This document shows positions 14,764 through 22,529 of a stretch of 36,124 nucleotides of DNA, piece by piece. A model generated the notes under the pieces. It was not told the DNA's origin. It saw nothing but the letters and a program-made list of their open reading frames with translations, and made no database searches. Both the position numbers and the translations under genes were made by a program. Source of the stretch: Betaproteobacteria bacterium RIFCSPLOWO2_12_FULL_62_58 (lineage in GTDB: Bacteria > Pseudomonadota > Gammaproteobacteria > Burkholderiales > SG8-41); the NCBI GenBank assembly GCA_001772005.1, contig MERI01000197.1, forward strand, positions 1 through 36,124, written 5' to 3'. The first letter of the stretch is position 1. Every line of letters begins with the position of its first letter.

Positions 14764-15771
14764 CTAACCGCCTTCCACTTCTTCAAATGGATCAGGCAGC
14801 ACAAGGGGTTCACTTGCTAAGTCAGGCGGGACCTGCGCCGTCGATAAGCCAGGTGCGGCCTGAGCCGGCGGCAGCGATTCCGGCGGCCCGGGACTGATCG
14901 GGTTCTTCATGCGACAGCTTGCCGACCAACGCTCGAGGGCGACCTTTTCCTCTTCTCTGAAGCGCCGCAGCCGCGACATCAGGTCGTCGAAATCGACCTG
15001 GTGGCCGTCGAAATCCGGACCGTCGACGCAGGCGAACTTCACCTGCCCGCCGACCTTTACGCGGCAGCCGCCGCACATCCCCGTGCCGTCGACCATGATC
15101 GGATTGAGGCTCACGACCGTCCTGATCTTGTGAGGCCGCGTCGCTTCAGCGCACGCCTTCATCATGACGGGCGGCCCGATCGCAACGAGTTCGCCGATGT
15201 CGGGATGCTTCGCGATCGCCAGCTTGATGCCGTCGGTGATGAGCCCCTTGATCCCCGCTGATCCGTCGTCCGTGCACACGATGAATTCATCGCAGCAGGC
15301 CCGGAATTTGGCTTCCCAGAAAACGAGATCCTTGGTGCGGAACCCGACGACGCCAATCACGTACGCGCCGCTTTCCTTGAAAGCGCGCGCCTGGGGAAAG
15401 ATCGGTGCCACGCCCAGACCGCCGCCGACACACACGATTTTCCTCGCGCCGCCGGTATGGCTGGGATCCCCCATGGGGCCGACGACTGCATACAGCTTGG
15501 TGCCGACCTGGCAGGTCTGCTGCATCTCCCGGGTCGTCTTCCCGACGGCCTGTATGACCAGAGTGACCGTGCCCTCCTGCCGGTCGAAGTCAGCGATGGT
15601 CAGCGGGATGCGCTCGCCGTGCTCGTGCGACATGACGATGACGAACTGGCCGGGCCGCGCGGCTCTCGCCATCAGGGGATGATGAATCTCCAGCAGGTAG
15701 GTGACGTCCGAGAAATCCTCTCGCGCCACGATCTCGAATGTGGATCTCTCGTTCGCTGTTACATCGGTCAT
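14764..15771 (-). CDS. NfnA/SudB-like NAD(P)H-ferredoxin reductase subunit
   Basis: The 335-residue product matches the ferredoxin-NADP reductase/dihydroorotate dehydrogenase electron-transfer family (NfnA, SudB, PyrK). It has an N-terminal FAD domain (H-P-L-M-A-R-A-A-R-P-G-Q-F-V-I-V and R-I-P-L-T-I-A-D), then a nucleotide-binding domain (V-C-V-G-G-G-L-G-V-A-P-I). The 2Fe-2S motif is M-C-G-G-C-R-V-K-V-G-G with a later K-F-A-C-V-D-G-P-D-F-D-G. The ~60 residues after the cluster are proline-rich and probably disordered. It is the first gene of the Kor/Nfn-like operon. The start is uncertain: the ATG at 15771 fits homologue length, while an upstream ATG at 15807 has a slightly better ribosome binding site and adds 12 residues. 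Confidence 0.88.
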   Translation of the reverse strand: MTDVTANERSTFEIVAREDFSDVTYLLEIHHPLMARAARPGQFVIVMSHEHGERIPLTIADFDRQEGTVTLVIQAVGKTTREMQQTCQVGTKLYAVVGPMGDPSHTGGARKIVCVGGGLGVAPIFPQARAFKESGAYVIGVVGFRTKDLVFWEAKFRACCDEFIVCTDDGSAGIKGLITDGIKLAIAKHPDIGELVAIGPPVMMKACAEATRPHKIRTVVSLNPIMVDGTGMCGGCRVKVGGQVKFACVDGPDFDGHQVDFDDLMSRLRRFREEEKVALERWSASCRMKNPISPGPPESLPPAQAAPGLSTAQVPPDLASEPLVLPDPFEEVEGG

Positions 15772-15807
15772 GCCTAACGGGTTTGGCGATAATGGGCGAC
15801 TTGTCAT

Positions 15808-16151
15808 CTTTTCCGGCGCTAGCAGGTTGTCTGAGAAACCATTTCAGCTTACCGGGTTGAATCTAGTGCTTTCTTCCGGTTTCCTATTTGATTTAGCGCA
15901 AAGATTCGTCGGTTTGCAGGGAAGTTGTCGCGATCTGCAACCACGATAAGCGTTTATTTCGGATCATGAAACAGCTAACTATAGAGAAACAATCAAAAAA
16001 ATGTGAAACCGGAGTAGCTGCGATGGGTCGCGCTACCAGAAAATCCGGTTTGATTCCAAAGCCAAGCCCGAGTGTTGTATTGTGCCGGTCTGCACCTGCA
16101 GTGCGTGGGCCACGTTCACCATTACTCAGGCCGACATCGGGAAAGGACTTT
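15808..16151. other. Divergent intergenic region, Kor/Nfn operon and GST gene
   Basis: This spacer of about 345 bp separates two divergent transcription units and must hold both promoters. It is more AT-rich than the flanking genes, especially 15880-16020. The downstream gene's frame stays open from 15966, but its codons show no homology and the true start is at 16152. No convincing sigma-70 boxes, RNA gene or repeat could be assigned. Confidence 0.4.
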
Positions 16152-16814
16152 ATGACACCAAAGCTGTTTGGCTTCTGGCGCTCGCTCGCCACCTGCCGCG
16201 TACGCGTCGCGCTCGCGCTCAAGGGCATAAAGGCGGAGGAGGTCTCGATCAATCTAATGCAGGGGCAACAGCACGGAGCCGAATATCGCGCGGTCAATCC
16301 GCAGAGCCTGGTGCCAGCCCTCGTGATCGACAATGGGCCGCCGCTGTTTCAGTCGATGGCAATCCTTGAATACCTGGAAGAGACGCACCCGCAGCCGCCG
16401 CTCCTGCCGCCCGACCCGCGCGGGCGCGCGCGGGTGCGGGGGCTCGCGCAGATCGTCGCCGCCGACTCTCACCCGCTGATCGTGCCGCGCATCCGCACCT
16501 ATCTCGAAAAGGAACTGCATGTGGACGAGGCCGGGCGCACCCGCTGGGCGCAGCACTGGATCCTGGAAGCGCTCAAAGCGATCGAGGCGCATCTTGTCGG
16601 GGAGCCGGAAACGGGCCGGTTCTGCCACGGCGATACGCCCACGCTTGCCGACATCTGCCTCGCGACGCAGGTGTTCGGGACGCAGTTTTTCAATTGTGAT
16701 ACCTCGGGCGTGCCGGCGGTGATGCGGATCTTTGGTGAATGCATGAAGATCGAGGCGTTCGATCGAGCGCAGCCGCTCAAGCAGCCCGGCGCGCCCAAGG
16801 AATTGAAGCATTAA
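16152..16814 (+). CDS. maiA: Maleylacetoacetate isomerase / zeta-class glutathione S-transferase
   Basis: This 220-residue protein has the zeta-class signature near the N-terminus (R-S-L-A-T-C-R-V-R-V-A-L-A-L-K-G), where the S-x-x-C motif binds glutathione. N-P-Q-S-L-V-P-A-L and L-F-Q-S-M-A-I-L-E-Y-L-E-E follow from the thioredoxin-like domain (to about residue 85), and a helical C-terminal domain completes the fold. The family isomerises maleylacetoacetate to fumarylacetoacetate in tyrosine or gentisate-type aromatic degradation, using glutathione. The start at 16152 has a good ribosome binding site (AAAGGA). No fumarylacetoacetase or dioxygenase gene is next to it, so the exact pathway is not shown, and a related glutathione transferase activity cannot be excluded. 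Confidence 0.85.
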   Translation: MTPKLFGFWRSLATCRVRVALALKGIKAEEVSINLMQGQQHGAEYRAVNPQSLVPALVIDNGPPLFQSMAILEYLEETHPQPPLLPPDPRGRARVRGLAQIVAADSHPLIVPRIRTYLEKELHVDEAGRTRWAQHWILEALKAIEAHLVGEPETGRFCHGDTPTLADICLATQVFGTQFFNCDTSGVPAVMRIFGECMKIEAFDRAQPLKQPGAPKELKH

Positions 16815-16940
16815 CCATTCATGATTCACCGACTATATGGCCAATGTTGAAATTATCGACCGCTCAAGTCGTGCTGTGCGATTGTGTCGCGAGCATGTAC
16901 GGCGACGACGCGGGCGTATCGGAGGCGCGCTGCCGCGCGG

Positions 16941-17765
16941 CTACTTGCCCGTGAAGCGGGGTTTCCTGCCTTCGCGGTGCGCCGCGATCGCCTCGTCCAC
17001 GTCGTGGCTCCATTCCAGCTTGGCGCGAAGCTCGTCGGAGAGCTGTCGCGCCTCACGCAGCCCCGGCGCAAGGCGCGTGTGCGCGATGCGTTTTGCGCCG
17101 CGCAGGGCAATCGGACCCTTCTCAGAGAGGTTCCGGGCAAACGCCATCACTTCGTCCATGAAGCGCGCGTAAGGGTAAAGCGCCAGCGCGAACCCGATAC
17201 GCACCATCTCCTCCGCACCCACTTCACGCCCGCTGCATAGGAGCTCGAGCGCGCGGGCGCGCCCCACGACGGAAGGCAGTCGCGCCGGACCGCCGCCGCC
17301 CGGAATCCCGCCCATGTCGGCCTCGGGAAACGACATGGTCGCGCGATCCGACACGAAGCGCATGTCGCAGGCGAGCGCGAGCTCGACGCCGTTGCCGCGC
17401 GCCTTGCCGTTCAGCGCGGCGATTACGATCTGCGGCACCATCTCCAGCGAGTCCCGCAGGCGGCTGCCGCGCAGGACGAAATCGACGATATCCTGCTTCG
17501 ACATCGAGCCGCGGATCGCGGGATCGAACGCGCCCCATGAGAAATATTCCTCGCCTGCGCCCGTGACGATCACGATCTGCGCTTCCTCGTCGCGGTGGAG
17601 CGCTTCCACCACGGGCTCGAACGCAAAGAGCATCTCCTTGCGCCAACGGTTGCCGTCCTCGGGCCGGTTGAGCGTGATAGTGACGATCTTGCCCTCGCGT
17701 TTGACGAGCACGGGGCCGGAAGCGCTGTGCGCGGTGTCGGCGGCGCCGGATTGTGCGGAAGTCAT
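16941..17765 (-). CDS. Enoyl-CoA hydratase/isomerase family protein
   Basis: This 274-residue crotonase-fold protein would act on acyl-CoA thioesters. The oxyanion-hole region A-A-L-N-G-K-A-R-G-N-G-V-E-L-A-L-A-C-D carries one catalytic glutamate. The segment F-P-E-A-D-M-G-G-I-P-G-G-G-G-P-A-R-L-P carries the second, so hydratase chemistry is plausible. Residues 1-20 are a variable leader. It is the last of three close minus-strand genes: DUF1847, a small coiled-coil protein, then this one, with gaps of 45 and 27 bp. That suggests an operon, although the three have no obvious shared pathway. Substrate and exact reaction (hydratase, isomerase or hydrolase) are not readable from the sequence. Confidence 0.88.
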   Translation of the reverse strand: MTSAQSGAADTAHSASGPVLVKREGKIVTITLNRPEDGNRWRKEMLFAFEPVVEALHRDEEAQIVIVTGAGEEYFSWGAFDPAIRGSMSKQDIVDFVLRGSRLRDSLEMVPQIVIAALNGKARGNGVELALACDMRFVSDRATMSFPEADMGGIPGGGGPARLPSVVGRARALELLCSGREVGAEEMVRIGFALALYPYARFMDEVMAFARNLSEKGPIALRGAKRIAHTRLAPGLREARQLSDELRAKLEWSHDVDEAIAAHREGRKPRFTGK

Positions 17766-17792
17766 GGGTGTTGATCAAGGAGGGCAGACAGC

Positions 17793-18101
17793 TCACATCC
17801 CCAATATGCGGCCGATTTCCGCGATATATCGGCTGCCCTTCAAGCCCTCGGCTATGGCGTTGTCCAATGCGTTCTCGAAAGCGTCCCGGATACCGTGCAA
17901 TCCATCTCTTACCCAATGGTGCCGGCGCACCGGGGAGTTGAGCACATTCTTGAGCGTCTCCACTTCGTCTCTCAAGAGCTGCATGTCGTGAGAGCCCCCT
18001 TTTACTTTCTTCAAATCTTGTTCCAGGGCCTCAATCAGTTTGGCCACTTCCTCCAGGTTTATGTCTCCCCGGCCATCCTCTTTCTGGTCACTCGCAGCCA
18101 T
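17793..18101 (-). CDS. Small coiled-coil protein of unknown function (102 aa)
   Basis: I do not recognise this family. The 102-residue soluble protein is strongly helical. Residues 14-55 have heptad spacing compatible with a coiled coil (L-E-E-V-A-K-L-I-E-A-L-E-Q-D-L-K-K-V and L-L-R-D-E-V-E-T-L-K-N-V-L). A second helical part follows, containing H-H-W-V-R-D-G-L-H-G-I-R-D-A-F-E-N-A-L-D. A strong ribosome binding site (AGGAGGG) precedes the ATG. It lies between the DUF1847 gene and the enoyl-CoA hydratase gene, 45 bp after the former and 27 bp before the latter, and is probably co-transcribed with both. A structural or oligomerisation role is a guess. Confidence 0.7.
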   Translation of the reverse strand: MAASDQKEDGRGDINLEEVAKLIEALEQDLKKVKGGSHDMQLLRDEVETLKNVLNSPVRRHHWVRDGLHGIRDAFENALDNAIAEGLKGSRYIAEIGRILGM

Positions 18102-18146
18102 TTGGCACCCTCCTACGACGTTATTCTTCCATTCTCCCCGAAACCG

Positions 18147-18851
18147 TCAACCCTTGGAACTCCGCCGCCCCGCCGGCGGGAGCTTCGGTGGTTTCGCGGG
18201 CTTGTTCGGTCCCCACAAGCGGCTGTAATAAGTATCCGCAAGCTGCAGCGCGGCCACCGGGTTATGGCCGAGCACACGATCCTTGGCGACCAGGACAGTC
18301 GTCAGCCCCCTGGCATACTTGAAGAACAGGCTGTCGTGGCCGATGCACAGCCCCATCACGACGTTGAGTTCGCAGCCGTGCGCATTGAGCATCTCGGCCT
18401 GGGATACCGGGTTGCACAGCGCTTCGAACTGCCCGGGGCGGACTTTCTCGTGATCGGCGATCCCCAGTTCTTCCTTCGGGATGTTGCCGTTCTTGCACGC
18501 GACCGACACGACCTCGAAGCCGTGGCTCTCCAGGATGCCGCTCAGCACGTACGCATGATCGACGAAACTGATGCAATTCGCGATGCCGATTTTCCTGTAG
18601 CCCATGCGCTTGGCGAACTGGACGATCTCCTCGACCCGCGTCCACTTGCAGTAACCTTCGGACTCGACCAGCGCCGATTCGCGCGAAATCTTGCGCGTTT
18701 CCGGGTCGTCGTACAACGCGCGCGCCACGTTCTGGCTGCCGGGATCGACTTTTGTCGGACAAAAGCCGGGGCCGCGCTCCTCGGCTTCGCCTTGGCGGCA
18801 GGCACGCACGGTCGGCGGACAATACGCACACGCGGGATCCGAATACTTCAT
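18147..18851 (-). CDS. DUF1847 metal-binding protein
   Basis: This 234-residue protein matches the DUF1847 family, annotated as metal-binding. It is rich in cysteine: C-A-Y-C-P and C-R-Q-G at the N-terminus, G-F-C-P-T, E-G-Y-C-K-W, G-I-A-N-C-I-S-F, V-A-C-K-N-G, A-L-C-N-P-V-S-Q-A and M-G-L-C-I-G-H-D. The cysteines and the C-I-G-H-D motif are consistent with zinc or iron-sulfur binding. The reaction is unknown. The gene has a good ribosome binding site (GAGGAGCG) and heads a likely three-gene operon with the small coiled-coil and enoyl-CoA hydratase genes. The last ~20 residues (K-P-A-K-P-P-K-L-P) are a basic proline-rich tail. Confidence 0.85.
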   Translation of the reverse strand: MKYSDPACAYCPPTVRACRQGEAEERGPGFCPTKVDPGSQNVARALYDDPETRKISRESALVESEGYCKWTRVEEIVQFAKRMGYRKIGIANCISFVDHAYVLSGILESHGFEVVSVACKNGNIPKEELGIADHEKVRPGQFEALCNPVSQAEMLNAHGCELNVVMGLCIGHDSLFFKYARGLTTVLVAKDRVLGHNPVAALQLADTYYSRLWGPNKPAKPPKLPPAGRRSSKG

Positions 18852-18895
18852 GATCGCTCCTCATGATCGAGAACTGCGTAACGATTTGACGTGCT

Positions 18896-18989
18896 ACCCC
18901 TCACCCTAACCCTCTCCCCGCATACGGGGAGAGGGAAAATTAAACTCCCTCCCCCGCTTGGGCGGGGGAGGGCTGTGGTGGGGGTAGGG
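18896..18989. repeat. Intergenic double-hairpin repeat (CCCTCACCCTAACCC type)
   Basis: This begins CCCCTCACCCTAACCC. It carries one perfect 11-bp hairpin (CCCTCTCCCCG at 18910-18920 with its complement at 18925-18935) and a second (CCCTCCCCCGC at 18947-18957 with its complement at 18962-18972). The outer ends are roughly complementary. This type of C-rich/G-rich paired repeat recurs between genes in many proteobacteria. It sits between the two minus-strand genes DUF1847 and the Mo-subunit C-half, upstream of the former and downstream of the latter, where it may end transcription or stabilise mRNA. Confidence 0.7.
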
Positions 18990-19061
18990 ACATTGACGTG
19001 GAACATACAAACTTTGTGACTCGATTAAGTAATGCTCAATAATGCAGCGCTTCGGCCGAGT

Positions 19062-20123
19062 CTATGCATTACGCACCGAGGAACCTTGACCCAGATCAAA
19101 ATGCTGTATCGACGGAATCCGTTTCGTCGCCCGCGCGCGCTGCGCCTTGATCGCGGCGAGAATTTTTTCGGCGGTGGCGGGCAACGAGGTGATGCGCACG
19201 CCGACCGCGTCGTGGATGGCGTTCACGATCGCGGCCGCCGTCGGCACCGAGGTCGGCTCGCCCACGCCCTTGGCGCCGAACGGCCCGGTCGGGTCATAGC
19301 TGTCGACGATGTCGACTTCGATCTCCGGCATATCGAGGCTGGTCGGCGTGATGTAGTTGGCAAGGTTGGGGTTGAGCTGCCGGCCTGCGTCGTCGAACAG
19401 GATTTCTTCCTGAAGCGCGAGGCCGAGCCCCATGGAAATGCCGCCCTGAATCTGGCCTTCGACCAGCATCGGATTGATCGCGGTGCCGCAGTCGTGCGCC
19501 GCGGCGATGCGAAGGACCTCTACTTCTCCGGTCTCATCGTCCACGTCCACCTCGGCGATCTGGGTGGCATAAACGTAGGTGCTGAACGGTTTCCCCTGGC
19601 CGGTTTCGGGATCCAACGCGACCGTCGGCGGGTTCCACGACGCACTCCCGATCGCCGGCTGGCCCATGTCAACCTGCGCGCGGTTCGCCACCTCGCCGAT
19701 CGCGAGGCATCGCTGCGGGAAGCCCTTCACCTGAATTTTGCGGTCCCGCGCCTCGAGCTGATCGGGCTTGACCCCGAGCAGCGGCGCGGCGGCCTCGAAC
19801 AAGATCGCCTTCGCCCGGCCGGCGGCGAGCCGGATCGCGTTGCCCGTCACGTAAGTGGTGCGGCTCGCGATCGCGCCCATGTCCGCCGGGGTCGCATCGG
19901 TGTCGGCCGAGACCACGTACACGTCATCCGTGGCGACCCCGAGTTCCTCCGCGGCGATCTGCCCGAGCACGGTAAGCGAGCCCTGCCCCGTTTCCACGGT
20001 GCCGGTGAGCACTGTCGCGGTTCCGTCCTCGTTCATTTTCACGACCGCTGCACTCGGATTGGCCGTCACCGTGTAACCGACCGGGTACCACATGCACGCG
20101 ATGCCCCGCCCGCGCCGTTTCAT
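19062..20123 (-). CDS. Molybdenum hydroxylase, molybdopterin-binding subunit, C-terminal half
   Basis: This 353-residue protein corresponds to the second molybdopterin-binding domain of the xanthine dehydrogenase family. It includes A-C-M-W-Y-P-V-G, G-T-V-E-T-G-Q-G-S-L, H-D-C-G-T-A-I-N-P and E-G-Q-I-Q-G-G-I-S-M-G. The motif G-A-K-G-V-G-E carries the catalytic glutamate. In most relatives this is one polypeptide with the preceding gene; here the ATG overlaps the TGA of the N-terminal half (ATGA). A ribosome binding site (AAGGAGG) sits about 8 bases upstream, inside the end of that gene. The two must assemble as one active site, since the cofactor is bound by both domains. It is the last gene of the operon. 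Confidence 0.88.
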   Translation of the reverse strand: MKRRGRGIACMWYPVGYTVTANPSAAVVKMNEDGTATVLTGTVETGQGSLTVLGQIAAEELGVATDDVYVVSADTDATPADMGAIASRTTYVTGNAIRLAAGRAKAILFEAAAPLLGVKPDQLEARDRKIQVKGFPQRCLAIGEVANRAQVDMGQPAIGSASWNPPTVALDPETGQGKPFSTYVYATQIAEVDVDDETGEVEVLRIAAAHDCGTAINPMLVEGQIQGGISMGLGLALQEEILFDDAGRQLNPNLANYITPTSLDMPEIEVDIVDSYDPTGPFGAKGVGEPTSVPTAAAIVNAIHDAVGVRITSLPATAEKILAAIKAQRARATKRIPSIQHFDLGQGSSVRNA

Positions 20124-21517
20124 TGCCCTGCCTCCTTCCAGCCGAAGCGCTCCGCCGCCTTGAGCAGCGACTGCTTCACGACGACGCTTTGGAGCACCTG
20201 CCCCGTCGGGCTTGCCGAACCTTCGTCAAAGGCGTTCAGCAGCCGGATATCGAGGGGATCCATAGCCAACGCGGCGGCAATGTCGTCCATGTGCGACTCG
20301 TAGGCGAAACACACTTGCGGCGCGCCGAAGCCGCGCATTGCGCCCGCCACGGTCTTGTTGGTGTAAACCGCAAACGCCTCGACGAGAAGGTTCTCGATCT
20401 TGTAGGGGCCTGACGCGAGGATGCAGGCCTTGCCGAGCGTGGTCTCGCTGAACGAGCAGTATGCCCCGCCGTCGAGAACGAGGCGCACCTTGCGCGCGAG
20501 GATCCTGCCGTCCCGGGCCACGCCGGTCTTGTAATCCATGATGAAAGGGTGTCTCGTCGTCGTCGACATGAACTCCTCGCCGCGCGTGAACACGCCCTTC
20601 ACCGGGCGGCCGGTCTTTTTGGAAAGCAATGCGAGCACCGGCTCCTGCGTGATCTCGTTCTTGCCGCCGAAGTTGCCGCCGACGATGGTGGCGATGACGT
20701 GGATGCGGTTCATCGGAAGTTTCAGCGTGCGCGCGAGGTCGGCGCGCCCGAGGGTGATCCGCCCGAGGGTGGACCAGACGGTGAGCCGGCCGTTCGGATC
20801 CCAATCGGCGATCGCCGCGTGGGGCTCGAGCGTCACGTGCTCCACCATCTGGGTGCGAAAGCGGCTCTCGAAAACGTGGTCGGATGCCGCAAAGCCTTTC
20901 TCGATGTCGCCCTTCCGGATCACCTTGGTCGCGTAGATGTTGCTGTGCGGAGGATGAACCTTCGGCGCATCTTCCTTGAGCCCTTCCAACGGATCAAAAA
21001 TGGCGGGCAGCGGCTCGTACTCGACCTTGATTTTCTCCAGCGCCTCCGTGGCGATCTGCTCGGTGACCGCGGCCACGGCCGCTACCCCGTCTCCCGCGTG
21101 GAACACCCGCTCGTCGGCGAGCACCGGCTGATCCTGGAACGTGGCCCCGAAGGAATTGACGGGTATCTCCCGGCCGGTCAGCACCGCCGCCACGCCCGGC
21201 ATCGCCTCCGCCGCGCGCGTATCCACGTTCTTGATCCGTGCCGAGGCGATGCCGGCCCGCTTGATCTTTGCGTACAGCATGCCGGAAAAAGCGAGATCGG
21301 CGATGTACTTGGTCTGGCCGAGACCGTGCAAGCGGCTGTCGGAGCGCGTCGCCCGCTGGCCCACGGCAGGCGTCTGCTGGCGGGTCTGCGGAACCAGTGT
21401 TTCGATCGGGTACGTGACCGGCGGCGTGACTGCCGGGAGCCGCAGGCTCACGGTTTCCAGAAGGCTCTCCTGCACCGTCCGAGTCTGCGTCTGCACCACC
21501 TTGACATCTTCAGTCAT
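20120..21517 (-). CDS. Molybdenum hydroxylase, molybdopterin-binding subunit, N-terminal half
   Basis: This 465-residue protein holds the aldehyde oxidase/xanthine dehydrogenase a/b-hammerhead domain (about residues 60-170, starting R-L-H-G-L-G-Q-T-K-Y-I-A-D) and the first molybdopterin-binding domain. That domain includes G-G-N-F-G-G-K-N-E-I, F-T-R-G-E-E-F and A-M-R-G-F-G-A-P-Q. The catalytic glutamate is on the next gene. The ATG at 21517 is preferred, with ribosome binding site GGAAGGA; an upstream extension of the frame to 21574 is translated heptamer repeat and is not credible. The first ~45 residues (V-Q-T-Q-T-R-T-V-Q-E-S-L) are unlike the usual family start. It works with the 2Fe-2S and FAD subunits further upstream in the same operon. 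Confidence 0.88.
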   Translation of the reverse strand: MTEDVKVVQTQTRTVQESLLETVSLRLPAVTPPVTYPIETLVPQTRQQTPAVGQRATRSDSRLHGLGQTKYIADLAFSGMLYAKIKRAGIASARIKNVDTRAAEAMPGVAAVLTGREIPVNSFGATFQDQPVLADERVFHAGDGVAAVAAVTEQIATEALEKIKVEYEPLPAIFDPLEGLKEDAPKVHPPHSNIYATKVIRKGDIEKGFAASDHVFESRFRTQMVEHVTLEPHAAIADWDPNGRLTVWSTLGRITLGRADLARTLKLPMNRIHVIATIVGGNFGGKNEITQEPVLALLSKKTGRPVKGVFTRGEEFMSTTTRHPFIMDYKTGVARDGRILARKVRLVLDGGAYCSFSETTLGKACILASGPYKIENLLVEAFAVYTNKTVAGAMRGFGAPQVCFAYESHMDDIAAALAMDPLDIRLLNAFDEGSASPTGQVLQSVVVKQSLLKAAERFGWKEAGQ

Positions 21518-21538
21518 CACTCGATCCTTCCGTTCGCC

Positions 21539-21600
21539 GCTCTCTGCTCTCTGCTCACCGCTCACCACTACCACTCACCGCTTACCGCTCACCGCTTACT
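21539..21600. repeat. Heptanucleotide tandem repeats (GTGAGCG/GTAAGCG)
   Basis: On the minus strand, about nine imperfect 7-bp units run head to tail: GTAAGCG, GTGAGCG, GTAAGCG, GTGAGTG, then GTGAGCG, GTGAGCA, GAGAGCA and GAGAGCG. They fill most of the spacer between the racemase-like gene and the Mo-subunit gene, ending about 20 bp before the latter's start codon. Such arrays are prone to slippage. They are non-coding here. Confidence 0.75.
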
Positions 21601-21605
21601 GTTTA

Positions 21606-22517
21606 CTAAAATGTCTTTTTCCTTCGCCACCGTTGCGGACGGTCGCTGGGAAAAGCAAGCCCGCTCGCATCCACTCCTAAATCGACGAACAGTTTGGCCA
21701 GCACGATGGCGCAGCTATAGCCCTCCAGCACCGGCACCTCCCAGCCCATCTCATCCAGGCGCTTCTGGACAAACGGCTGGAGCCAGAATGCATCGGAGCA
21801 ACCAAAGGTGATGACCTCCGCGCCATCCTCTTCGATCGCGGCGACGGCCTCCACAACGGACCGCTCCACGGCCTCGGAGCGTTCACCTCTGAGGGCCTGC
21901 TCTCGCTGATCGGCAATGGTGCTCTCGTCCTCGCGTCCCGGCCGGGCGTGGTAATAGTCTATGCTCCGGATGGATGCGCACCCCCCGGCAAAACGGTGCC
22001 GCACCACGAGGTCGTAGTAATACATGTTGTGCGATTCGGCGAAATCGATGACGCTGAACTTATTGCCCAGCATGGACGCGATGTGCATCTGGGAAAAGGC
22101 GCAGGAGGTGACGGGGATGCGATATTTTCGGGCGATCTCCCGCGACTCCGGAAACCCCGGCTCTCCCCCACCCAGCAGGATGATGGCATCGTACTTTCCG
22201 CTCTCGCAGGCCTCGCGGACGATCGGCAGACGCGCCGCCGCGACGTAGCAAAACTCCTCGCGGGTTTCGACCGCCCAATCCCCGTACGGCGCCATCGGAC
22301 CGCCGTGAAAATCCCACTCGACGTCCTCCAGCAAAGGCCGGATGTTGAGGTAATGCATCCTGAGGCGCTGCTCTTTGGTGAGGACTGCCGAGTGATACTT
22401 GTCCGCAAACCTGCTGTCGTTCGGCAACTGAAACGGTTGTATGAACAGAAATCGGTATTTCTTGTTTTCCGCCGTCACGGCCGGTTTGCTCAAGATTTTG
22501 TCGCTGAGATCAGTCAC
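21606..22517 (-). CDS. Asp/Glu/hydantoin racemase-family protein
   Basis: This 303-residue protein fits the aspartate/glutamate racemase superfamily, which uses two cysteines to move a proton at an alpha carbon or to isomerise maleate-like acids. One candidate cysteine is in V-T-S-C-A-F-S-Q-M-H, about mid-protein, and the other in I-T-F-G-C-S-D-A-F-W. A glycine-rich strand-turn (I-I-L-L-G-G-G-E-P-G-F) precedes the first. The GTG start at 22517 has a ribosome binding site (GGAGCGCAGG). The gene lies 12 bp after the zinc dehydrogenase gene and inside the molybdenum hydroxylase operon, so a role in the same catabolic pathway is likely. The substrate is unknown; the N-terminal ~50 residues are longer than usual. 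Confidence 0.75.
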   Translation of the reverse strand: MTDLSDKILSKPAVTAENKKYRFLFIQPFQLPNDSRFADKYHSAVLTKEQRLRMHYLNIRPLLEDVEWDFHGGPMAPYGDWAVETREEFCYVAAARLPIVREACESGKYDAIILLGGGEPGFPESREIARKYRIPVTSCAFSQMHIASMLGNKFSVIDFAESHNMYYYDLVVRHRFAGGCASIRSIDYYHARPGREDESTIADQREQALRGERSEAVERSVVEAVAAIEEDGAEVITFGCSDAFWLQPFVQKRLDEMGWEVPVLEGYSCAIVLAKLFVDLGVDASGLAFPSDRPQRWRRKKTF

Positions 22518-22529
22518 CCTGCGCTCCGT

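Noticed and set aside
20120-20123. A second selenocysteine at the TGA between the Mo-subunit halves
   Set aside because: The next gene continues in a different frame, so readthrough would give nonsense, and a ribosome binding site serves the new ATG.
21539-21600. CRISPR array
   Set aside because: The repeat unit is only 7 bp with no spacers, and no cas genes are present.
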